A stretch of 64,000 nucleotides of DNA from Streptomyces akebiae (GTDB lineage Bacteria; Actinomycetota; Actinomycetes; Streptomycetales; Streptomycetaceae), in the NCBI RefSeq assembly GCF_019599145.1, contig NZ_CP080647.1, forward strand, positions 6,634,001-6,698,000, in the 5' to 3' direction. The position numbers were made by a program, and so were the translations under genes. Of the stretch, positions 16,911 through 23,648 are shown one piece after another (within the stretch, counting starts at the first letter, position 1; each line of letters opens with the position of its first letter). Below the pieces are notes generated by a model. It had not been told where the DNA came from. It saw only the letters and a program-made list of their open reading frames with translations, and ran no database searches.

Positions 16911-17714
16911 TTGGACGATCTGGAGCGCCCCTCTCCGAAGGGGATGGCCCTACGGCGGCCAAGCCTCCAGCCGAGGACGCAGGCGCGTGTCCGCACCTCA
17001 ACTTCCCCTGCTCTGCCGCGGCGCCATGTCGATGTGTTCCGTGCGTGGGCGGACACGGGGCTTCTTTGCGCGCTCGCTCGCAGGCCGGTCATGCTCGACA
17101 AGATCTTGGATCTCTACGGGGCATCTCTCGTGGTAACACAGGCAGTTGCCTCGGAGATCAGGCGGCTCTCGGGGACGTCCGAAGCGCAGCGTACGCCCCA
17201 AACGCGGTTGCTGTGCAGCGGTGCCGATACCGTCGTCCGATACCTCGATGACGGGCGGATCGCGGAATGCCCCCTTCCGACTGGGTCGGACACGTTCGAC
17301 ACGTTCGCCAAGCTCGACCAAGTGCTAAGGCAGTTGCAGGGAATCGATGCGGCCGCAGCTGAACGTGCCGGCAGGGCCATGGATTCTGTGGCCTCTTCGC
17401 ACAAGCATGCCGGGGAGACACACAGCATTGTCTGTGCTGCGCGAATCGTAGGGCTCGGAGCTAAGACCGTGCTCCTTACCAATGACGGTGGCGCGATCAA
17501 GGTCGCAGAAAGCCATGGAATTCCCTGCAAGGACCTCGGACAGCTCCTGGCCGAACTGGGATGTACGGCGGATCCCGTGGAGGCCGCAGAACTGTTTGAC
17601 AGCTTCCACGAGGTGACGCGGACGTTCGCCACTGTGCCTGCGTATCGTCAGCCGACTGACGCGAGCGCTTTCAGGTGCTTGAAGCTCGGCGATACCTGCC
17701 GACGCTGTGACTGA
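16911..17714 (+). CDS. PIN-like nuclease protein
   Basis: 267 residues from a TTG at 16911 with GGAGG 5 nt upstream; later in-frame starts are possible because the first 40 residues look unstructured. From about residue 45 a PIN fold is visible: ADTGLLCALARR, then VVTQAVASEIRRL, HAGETHSIVCAARIVGLGAK and VLLTNDGGAIKVAESHGIPC. The acidic positions D47, E in SEIRR, E in GETHS and D in TNDGG are all in place, so activity on RNA is plausible. It follows the PD-(D/E)XK gene by 124 bp on the same strand and converges on the ImmA/IrrE gene 13 bp away. Toxin or defence function is inferred; no small antitoxin gene adjoins it. Confidence 0.65.
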   Translation: MDDLERPSPKGMALRRPSLQPRTQARVRTSTSPALPRRHVDVFRAWADTGLLCALARRPVMLDKILDLYGASLVVTQAVASEIRRLSGTSEAQRTPQTRLLCSGADTVVRYLDDGRIAECPLPTGSDTFDTFAKLDQVLRQLQGIDAAAAERAGRAMDSVASSHKHAGETHSIVCAARIVGLGAKTVLLTNDGGAIKVAESHGIPCKDLGQLLAELGCTADPVEAAELFDSFHEVTRTFATVPAYRQPTDASAFRCLKLGDTCRRCD

Positions 17715-17727
17715 CCAGGTTCTCCGA

Positions 17728-18888
17728 TCACCGCTGGTCCATATCCCACCCTGCGTCGCTTAGCTGCAAGCGAGCGTTCTCGACAGAACCATTAGCGATG
17801 ACGTCTGCAACAGCTTGCAGACTTACTAGTTGCTCAGCATAAGCATCGAGAACCTGTTGGGATAGCCGTTCCGATGGAAAGCTTTCCCCGCGGGTGGAAT
17901 TCAACTCATCCCACGTAGCGGAATATCCTGAGATGCGCATCAGTTCGCTGACTTGTGCTGTCTGACAGAACTCTACGAGTGATCTTTCGATGTCATCTTC
18001 AGCGACTTCGCCAAGCGCAATCATCGTGGCGTCGCGGCTAACCCCGTAATTCAAGATAATGTCTGCAACTAGTGCAGCGGCTTGTGTTTTGGTGGAAATT
18101 GATCCGTGCTTCTCTAGCTTATCCAGAAGGGCTTCTTCTGGCAGAAGGAAGTGCCGCGCAAAGGAATTTGCGATTCTTTCGGGGCGCAAGTCTTGCATTT
18201 GTGCGCGGTCGACGATCACTTGCCCAGGATCATTCTGCAGCACGTGGCAGAGTTCGTGAGCCAGAGTGAAACGCTGCCTCGACCAGACGTCATTTGAGTT
18301 GATCACTACGACCCAGGAAACGCAATCTCCCCATTTTTCAGGGATTGAGATGCCGTGGACCTTGTCTGGCAGTTGCCTGTACTCGACGGGAACGCCGAGG
18401 CTCTCAACGAGACCTGTTAGGTCCTCTATCGGCTCGGTCTCGCTGAAGTCTAGGTAGGCCCTCAGGCGCGCGGCAGTTCTTTCACCAGCGTTACGGTCGT
18501 GCCAAACCTTTGATGGGGCGAAGCTTGCCACGTCAATGATTGGTTGAATGCAACCCCACTCGCGTGTCAGGCGATCCGTAGCTAGCAATTTGGTGGCGTG
18601 AGAAACCGCATCGCTAACGTCGTGGATTCCGTCAATAGTTCCAAGCCGGAGACTTACTCCCATTGACGGTTCGTCGCCTTGAAGTAGCAGGCCGGGAGCT
18701 ACTCTGAAAAAAGCACTCAACAAGGTTGCTTCGTATGCGGAAGGGAGGCGGGAGCCAGAAGTCAACGCTGCGTATGATTCCTTGGAACCCAGCAGGTCAA
18801 GTAGGGTTTCCCGTGTTACGCATTCACGCTCAACTAGCGTGTTTAGGGTGTGTTTGAAACGTTCTTCGCGCGTGCTGGTTCCTGCCAT
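17728..18888 (-). CDS. ImmA/IrrE-family metallopeptidase
   Basis: 386 residues from an ATG at 18888, the second of two adjacent ATGs, at 7 nt from GGAAGG. The zinc site HELCH lies in RQRFTLAHELCHVLQND near residue 220, with the third-ligand helix EERIANSFA-type sequence (PERIANSFARHFLLPEEAL) after it. The N-terminal part is helical (VERECVTRETLLDLLGSKES) and may be a degenerate HTH. ImmA in ICEBs1 cleaves the repressor ImmR on damage, and IrrE/DdrO works in the same way. Here no XRE repressor lies beside it; the nearest is the XRE-TPR gene at 21833. It converges on the PIN-like gene and has low-GC codons. Confidence 0.75.
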   Translation of the reverse strand: MAGTSTREERFKHTLNTLVERECVTRETLLDLLGSKESYAALTSGSRLPSAYEATLLSAFFRVAPGLLLQGDEPSMGVSLRLGTIDGIHDVSDAVSHATKLLATDRLTREWGCIQPIIDVASFAPSKVWHDRNAGERTAARLRAYLDFSETEPIEDLTGLVESLGVPVEYRQLPDKVHGISIPEKWGDCVSWVVVINSNDVWSRQRFTLAHELCHVLQNDPGQVIVDRAQMQDLRPERIANSFARHFLLPEEALLDKLEKHGSISTKTQAAALVADIILNYGVSRDATMIALGEVAEDDIERSLVEFCQTAQVSELMRISGYSATWDELNSTRGESFPSERLSQQVLDAYAEQLVSLQAVADVIANGSVENARLQLSDAGWDMDQR

Positions 18889-19487
18889 CATCACCCCTTC
18901 CGCCGTGCCCTCAGCCGCAGCAGCCCACATCTACTACCCAGTGTGGCAGATGCCTTGTACTCGCACAGGCAGCTGCGCTGGTCTGCGGACTTGATACAGC
19001 TAAGACTAGTGCCCGCCACTGACAGTGGCTCTGTTGTGGACGTGCTGTCACTGGAGGAACTGCATGCTGGCAGCGGTGTGGGTGGCCCTGACCTGCTGTC
19101 TGGGGATGGGCCGTAGCCGTGCTGTTGTAGGTGCATCGGAGACGGCGTCCGCTGAGCAGCGCGGTTGGCGAAGCGGCTTTGGGCTGGAGCTGCTTTGGGG
19201 CGAGTGATCATGGCCCCTTAAGCTTCCGGCGAGTCGGGCAGTCTGTGGACCTGCCCGCTAAAGCACGACGTTGGGGCCATGATCTTAGAGGCTCGCCCCA
19301 AAGTGGCTGCCTAAAGCCGCTTCGCCAACCGCCCCAGCCACGACGACCCCCTCTCTGGTATCAGGCGGCTGATTGCTGTGCGCGCGGCACGGGCGCCGGC
19401 CGGGCTGGAGCGGGACGAAGGCAGGAGTGCAGGCCCGGCCGGGGGCCGGGCCGCGCGCGGGGAGCGAAGCGAGTCTCAATGACGGAG
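18889..19487. other. Noncoding stretch between ImmA/IrrE gene and IS110 gene
   Basis: 599 bp with no gene. It holds a small perfect palindrome GCCACTG-A-CAGTGGC at 19015-19029, a possible operator, and the large composite hairpin at 19161-19332. The part 19333-19487 is presumably the 3' noncoding end of the IS110 element. Confidence 0.45.
19161..19332. repeat. Large composite hairpin (57/60-bp arms)
   Basis: The arms 19161-19217 and 19273-19332 are imperfect inverted repeats. Both begin (on opposite strands) with the identical 20-mer GCGGTTGGCGAAGCGGCTTT, then share CTTTGGGGCGAG and end in GATCATGGCCCC. The space between contains a further hairpin, CGGGCAG (19235-19241) with CTGCCCG (19251-19257) and a 9-nt loop. 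It lies 155 bp beyond the IS110 stop codon. It could be a palindromic MITE-like insertion, an IS target or a structured transcript end. Confidence 0.6.
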
Positions 19488-20690
19488 TCAAGCCGCTTGC
19501 GTGGCTGGCGGGGCGCTGGTGAATGCCCGGTTGTCGCGTAGTAGTGCCCACAGGACGCTGGTGCGTCGCCGGGCCAGTGCGATGACGGCCTGGACGTGGT
19601 TGCAGCCCTCGCCGCGCTTCTTGAGGTAGAAGTCCCGGTTCGGGCCCTCGCGGATGATGCTGGTCTGCGCTGACATGTAGAAGACACGTCGCAGGCGGCG
19701 GCTGTAGCGCTTGGGGCGGTGCAGGTTACCGGTTCGGCGGCCCGAGTCGCGGGGGACGGGGACGAGCCCGGCCGCGGAAGCGAGATGGCCGGCGTCGGTG
19801 TAGGCCGCCAGGTTGCCTGCCGCCACGACGAATTCGGCGCCAAGTATTGGGCCCAGACCGGGCATTGACTCGATGATCTTCGCTTGTGGGTGGCGGTGGA
19901 AGGTGTCGCGGATCTGCCGGTCGATCCGCTTGAGGCGTTCGTCCAGGGCAAGGATCTGGCTCGCCAGGTCGGCGACGATCTGCGCGGCGACCTCCTCGCC
20001 GGGGAGGGCGGTCTGCTGGGCCTGAGCGGCCTCCAGCGCGGTCGTCGCCACTGCGTCGGCGCCCCGCACGCTACGGGCTGCCAGCCAGGCTGTCAGCCGG
20101 GCCCGGCCGCGGCGGCGGATCGAGGCCGGGGTCTGGTAGCCGGTCAGCAGTACCAGCGCGCCTTTGTGGTTCGAGTAGTCGAAGGAGCGCTCCAAGGCAG
20201 GGAAGACGCCGGTCAGCACGTCGCGAAGCCGGTTTGTCATCCGCACCCGGTCGGCGACCAGGTCTGACCGGTGAGCGGTCAGCAGCGCGAGATCGGCGGC
20301 CAGCTGCGCGGGCACATCGATGGTGGCGAAGTCGCTGCGGTGACGTGCCGTCTCGGCGATGACATAGGCGTCCCGGGCGTCGGTCTTCGCTTCGCCACGG
20401 TAGGCGCCGGACATACGATTGACCGTGCGGCCGGGCACGTAGACAGCGTGCTGGCCATGGGCCGCAAGTAGGGCCAACAGCAGCGCGGAGGACGTCCCGG
20501 AGATGTCCACGGCCCAGTGGACTTGGCCCGCCAGGCCGAGAATCTCGCCGAGTGCGGTCAGGATGGCCGACTCGTCGTTGTCGATCTTCTTTGACCACAG
20601 AGTCGCGCCGGTCTCGTCGACGACCGTCACCCAGTGATGCCCCTTGCCTGCATCGACGCCGGCCCATACTCGGGTTCGTGGCTCACTCAC
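19488..20690 (-). CDS. IS110-family transposase
   Basis: 400 residues from a GTG at 20690 with GAGGAGGGG upstream. The N-terminal DEDD RuvC-like domain is clear (VWAGVDAGKGHHWVTVVDE, then HWAVDISGTSSALLLALLAA, and EAKTDARDAYVIAETARHR). The C-terminal half is the transposase_20 domain with the helix-hairpin motif IIESMPGLGPILGAEFV and GLVPVPRDSGRRTG, where the essential serine region lies. IS110 elements move as circles guided by a bridge RNA transcribed from noncoding DNA next to the gene; for this group it lies 5' of the gene, here 20691 rightward. Element ends were not resolved because IS110 members lack terminal inverted repeats. Confidence 0.9.
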   Translation of the reverse strand: MSEPRTRVWAGVDAGKGHHWVTVVDETGATLWSKKIDNDESAILTALGEILGLAGQVHWAVDISGTSSALLLALLAAHGQHAVYVPGRTVNRMSGAYRGEAKTDARDAYVIAETARHRSDFATIDVPAQLAADLALLTAHRSDLVADRVRMTNRLRDVLTGVFPALERSFDYSNHKGALVLLTGYQTPASIRRRGRARLTAWLAARSVRGADAVATTALEAAQAQQTALPGEEVAAQIVADLASQILALDERLKRIDRQIRDTFHRHPQAKIIESMPGLGPILGAEFVVAAGNLAAYTDAGHLASAAGLVPVPRDSGRRTGNLHRPKRYSRRLRRVFYMSAQTSIIREGPNRDFYLKKRGEGCNHVQAVIALARRRTSVLWALLRDNRAFTSAPPATQAA

Positions 20691-21054
20691 TCGCCCCTCC
20701 TCGCACCGCATGGCATTCCGTCGGCCCGAGGAACACCCCGCTGTCTGCTCCGTAAACAGCGACCGCACAAGGCGCGCACATCTCAATCAGCAGCCAAGGT
20801 GCCCCGAAGGGCGCGGCGGCCACTCGCTCCGAGCCACACTCGACAAGCCGCCTTGAGCCACACCCCGCCCTTCCGGGCCATCCAACAACTTACGGAGCCG
20901 CCTTGATGAACGTAGAGAAAGTCCTACCGCGCTCTCAGGCGCCCCTCTCCGTCCGTCGGTGTCTACTCGCGTGAGCTGGAGCGCGGCTACGCTGTTGCCG
21001 CAGCACCCAACGAAGCTCAATGAAGCCCAACGACGGCAGGAGCGTGCTCAGCGG
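20691..21054. other. IS110 left-end noncoding DNA, candidate bridge RNA locus, and pif leader
   Basis: 364 bp between the divergent IS110 and pif genes. The first 200-250 bp should include the IS110 5' noncoding end, which in characterised members encodes the bridge RNA. I did not resolve its loops. The remainder should carry the pif promoter, which may have been affected by the IS. Confidence 0.35.
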
Positions 21055-21849
21055 ATGGGACCGAAGTCGGAGCGGGTCTACCGCACGATCCGAGAGTGGA
21101 TCGCTACGGGGAAGTATTCGCCGGGGTCCAAGCTCCCGTCCGAGCGGGCACTGTCGGAGGAACTGGAGATCGGCCGTACAGCTCTTCGGCAGGTGCTGGC
21201 CAAGCTCGTTACCGAGGGTGTCGTGGAAGTGCACGGCCGTAGCTCCTACCGGGTGCCGGATCGGTCCGTGACCATTGAGGCGCCGGCTGACGTTGAGCCG
21301 TGGCAGATCCATGGTGAGCGGACGCTGTATGACAACCGGTGGGTGACGCTGAGCCTCGTCGATGTCGAGCCGCCCGGCGTCGAACGCTTCGAGCATCACG
21401 TCGTCAAGCTGCACCACGTAGCCATTGCCGCTGTCGTCGACGACCGGGACCGGGTGTTGATGATGTGGCGGTATCGCTTCGTCCCGGACGCCTTCGGATG
21501 GGAGCTGCCCGGAGGCATTGTCGACCCGGGGGAGGAGCCTCTTCAGACTGCCTTCCGCGAGGTGGAGGAGGAGACCGGCTGGCGGCCGAGTGCGCTTGAG
21601 CATCTGGTGACCTATCAGCCCATGGTCGGGATGGTCGATTCGCCGCATGAGATCTTCATCGGGCGGGGGGCCAAGCTTGTCGGTGAGCCGACCGACCTGG
21701 AAGAGGCCGGGCACATTGCCTGGGTGCCTCTGTCGGACATTCCCGGGCTGATGGCCCGTGGCGAGTTGATGGGGTCCGGGACGCTGGTTGCGCTTCTTCA
21801 CCTCCTCGGCTCGCGTAGGGCCGGCACGTCTCCTACAAGCGCTGCGTGA
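21055..21849 (+). CDS. pif: GntR-Nudix protein, Pif-like transfer immunity factor
   Basis: 264 residues from the ATG at 21055, where homologues as I recall them begin (MGPKSERVYRTI); an upstream GTG at 20959 lacks a ribosome site. Residues 1-75 are a GntR winged helix (GSKLPSERALSEELEIGRTA, ALRQVLAKLVTEG). Residues 100-255 are a Nudix hydrolase with the full box GGIVDPGEEPLQTAFREVEEETGW, given here by its key residues G, E, REVEEE and G. In pSAM2 the Pif protein, which has a Nudix motif, blocks transfer between cells that both carry the element. That function is inferred. The 3' end overlaps the convergent XRE gene by 17 bp. Confidence 0.75.
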   Translation: MGPKSERVYRTIREWIATGKYSPGSKLPSERALSEELEIGRTALRQVLAKLVTEGVVEVHGRSSYRVPDRSVTIEAPADVEPWQIHGERTLYDNRWVTLSLVDVEPPGVERFEHHVVKLHHVAIAAVVDDRDRVLMMWRYRFVPDAFGWELPGGIVDPGEEPLQTAFREVEEETGWRPSALEHLVTYQPMVGMVDSPHEIFIGRGAKLVGEPTDLEEAGHIAWVPLSDIPGLMARGELMGSGTLVALLHLLGSRRAGTSPTSAA

Positions 21850-22960
21850 GCTGTTCGATGCGGCGCCTGTGACGGACTGACCTGGTGCGACTCGCCAGCA
21901 GTCGGGCTTCTCGTAGGTGCTTCTGTGCCTCGTCGTACTCGCCGCGGGACACATGGGCCTGGGCCACGTCGCAGTGCAGTCCCGCCTTCGCGCGGATGAA
22001 TGTGGGGTCGGTCGTGTCCAGCGCGGCGTACAGGTTGTCGACGGCTTCCGCGTCGCCTATCAGGGCGAGTGCGTTCCCCCGCCATCTGGTGAGGTGGCGT
22101 TCGTTCAGGAAGATGCTCAGCATGTCCGGGTCGCGGTCCTCCTTGCCGCTCGGCAGATGCTGCATCGCAAGTTCCAGAGCTCTGCGGCAGTCGTCGTGGA
22201 GCCCGGCTCGTGCGCAGATCTCCGCCTCTGCTGCGTACAGCCATGCCCGGAGACGTGGAGACATGCCCTGCCCGCCGAGCCGTTGGGCGTCGCGGACCAG
22301 TTGCACGGCCAGCTCGGGGCGGCCGGCATCACACAGTACGTACGCCTGCTCGGCGGTGGCATGCGCGAGGTACATGGGTTCCTCGGCCTCCTGGGCTGCC
22401 CGCTTGCCCAGTTCGTAGTGGCGCCAGGCTCGTTGGACCGCTCCGACATCGAGGGCCTGCCAGGCTGCCAGGGTCGCCGCTCCGGTCAGCGCCAGGGCGA
22501 CCGGGCGCCGGGTGGTCGGCAGTACGGCGAAGGTGAGGGCGTCTTCCAGCCGGGTCAAGTGGGCCGTCATCTGGTCGACCAGACTCGCGGCGCCCATCTG
22601 TCGGTCGATGGTCCGCAGGAGTTCGGTCTGATCCATGAACGTGTTGACCAGGGTCAAGCTGACGTTCCGGGCCTCATCGATCCGCTCTATCAGCTCGTCG
22701 TATCCGTCGGCGGCCGGCAGCGCCGTCGGCTGTGCTTCGCTCGACAGCTCGTCGTCGGTGATGCCCAGCAGTGCGCGGAGGATCTTGGCGTAGTGACCGG
22801 AGAGCGTCCGGCGGCCGTTCTCCCATTCCGATACGTACACCCGCAAACTCGCCGTCGACGCGATGGGGAGCATGTGTTGGCGCGCGTGCTGTTCGATCTC
22901 CCGCACGAGTCGTTCCTGTGACCACGCTCGCGCCGTCCTCGCTGCCTTGAGTCCACTCAT
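21833..22960 (-). CDS. XRE-family regulator with TPR-like C-terminal domain
   Basis: 375 residues from the ATG at 22960 (MSGLKAARTARAWSQERLVR), chosen because the HTH begins at once; the open frame upstream is featureless. Residues 1-75 are a Cro/XRE helix-turn-helix (RVYVSEWENGRRTLSGHYAK). The rest is all-helical and built of TPR-like repeats (AWRHYELGKRAAQEA, ARAGLHDDCRRALELAMQHL, RGEYDEAQKHLREARLLA). Proteins of this plan act in Streptomyces as regulators that sense peptides or partner proteins. It is divergent from the transfer operon, and palindromes at 23032-23058 and 23150-23188 lie between, so control of its own gene and of transfer is likely. Confidence 0.75.
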   Translation of the reverse strand: MSGLKAARTARAWSQERLVREIEQHARQHMLPIASTASLRVYVSEWENGRRTLSGHYAKILRALLGITDDELSSEAQPTALPAADGYDELIERIDEARNVSLTLVNTFMDQTELLRTIDRQMGAASLVDQMTAHLTRLEDALTFAVLPTTRRPVALALTGAATLAAWQALDVGAVQRAWRHYELGKRAAQEAEEPMYLAHATAEQAYVLCDAGRPELAVQLVRDAQRLGGQGMSPRLRAWLYAAEAEICARAGLHDDCRRALELAMQHLPSGKEDRDPDMLSIFLNERHLTRWRGNALALIGDAEAVDNLYAALDTTDPTFIRAKAGLHCDVAQAHVSRGEYDEAQKHLREARLLASRTRSVRHRRRIEQLTQRL

Positions 22961-23031
22961 CGTGTACTGCCGCTCCAGGTAAGGGTGTTGAGCCGTTGCA
23001 GCAGCATGCCTCACATCAGCGCAGCTCGGGA

Positions 23032-23058
23032 GGGGTTAACCGGTCGGTTGTTAACCCC
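23032..23058. promoter_or_regulatory. Inverted repeat upstream of the XRE gene
   Basis: GGGGTTAAC (23032-23040) and GTTAACCCC (23050-23058) form a perfect 9-bp inverted repeat with a 9-nt spacer, 72 bp before the XRE start. A role as operator for that regulator is inferred. Confidence 0.5.
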
Positions 23059-23142
23059 TGTTGGCTACCGGCTTGTTGCTCCGCGCGCTTCTCTTGAGGT
23101 GTCGCAGTCAGGCGAGTTGAGGAGTCAGGCTCGCGACATCGC

Positions 23143-23188
23143 TTGACAACTGGTGCGCACCAGAAGCAGTCTACTGGTGCGCACCAGT
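23143..23188 (+). promoter_or_regulatory. Transfer-operon promoter with twin palindromes
   Basis: A -35-like TTGACA at 23143-23148 is followed by two copies of the perfect palindrome CTGGTGCGCACCAG, at 23150-23163 and 23174-23187, centres 24 bp apart. The second is extended to ACTGGTGCGCACCAGT. They cover the expected -10 region of the rightward operon starting at 23299, a strong layout for repressor binding. The -10 itself is not obvious. Confidence 0.6.
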
Positions 23189-23298
23189 AGGGAAGTGCGA
23201 ACGATCCGCGGCTTTGCTGCGGCATTCCACCCATGTCCGGGAGCGGCGACCCACCGCCAAGCAAGTACGCCGCTCCCGCCCCTGAAGGGACCTTCATC

Positions 23299-23646
23299 AT
23301 GCGTCAGATTCCCGTCGACACGTCGGCCGCGACCGTCATGGTCGCCAAGCCCGCACAGCCCAAGGTCCGTGACCGCCGTACCGGTGAGATCGCCACGGAC
23401 GCGGACGGTGTGAAGCTCATGACCGTGGACGTGATGTTCGCGGCCAACGAGGACGTCGAGATCCTGTCCATCACCGTTCCCGAGACCGGCATCTCCGGAG
23501 AGTTGGTCATGGGCACGCCGGTCGCGCTCACCGGCCTCATCGCGCGGCCGTGGGAGAACGACTTCAACGGCCAGCGTCGGCACGGGATCGCCTTCCGCGC
23601 CGTCGCCGTCACCTCGCTCGCCGGCACGGGTGCTGAGGCGGCCTGA
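23299..23646 (+). CDS. SCO3933-family regulatory protein
   Basis: 115 residues from the ATG at 23299 (AAGGGA 8 nt upstream). The sequence MRQIPVDTSAATVMVAKPAQ, KVRDRRTGEIATD, VPETGISGEL and ARPWENDFNGQRRHGIAFRA matches what I remember as the SCO3933 family, found just before the traB/ftsK gene in many Streptomyces integrative elements. It looks like a small beta-rich (OB-like) domain. The biochemical role is unknown; position suggests an accessory or regulatory role in transfer. It is the first gene of the transfer operon and lies 2 bp before the translocase gene. Confidence 0.7.
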   Translation: MRQIPVDTSAATVMVAKPAQPKVRDRRTGEIATDADGVKLMTVDVMFAANEDVEILSITVPETGISGELVMGTPVALTGLIARPWENDFNGQRRHGIAFRAVAVTSLAGTGAEAA

Positions 23647-23648
23647 CC

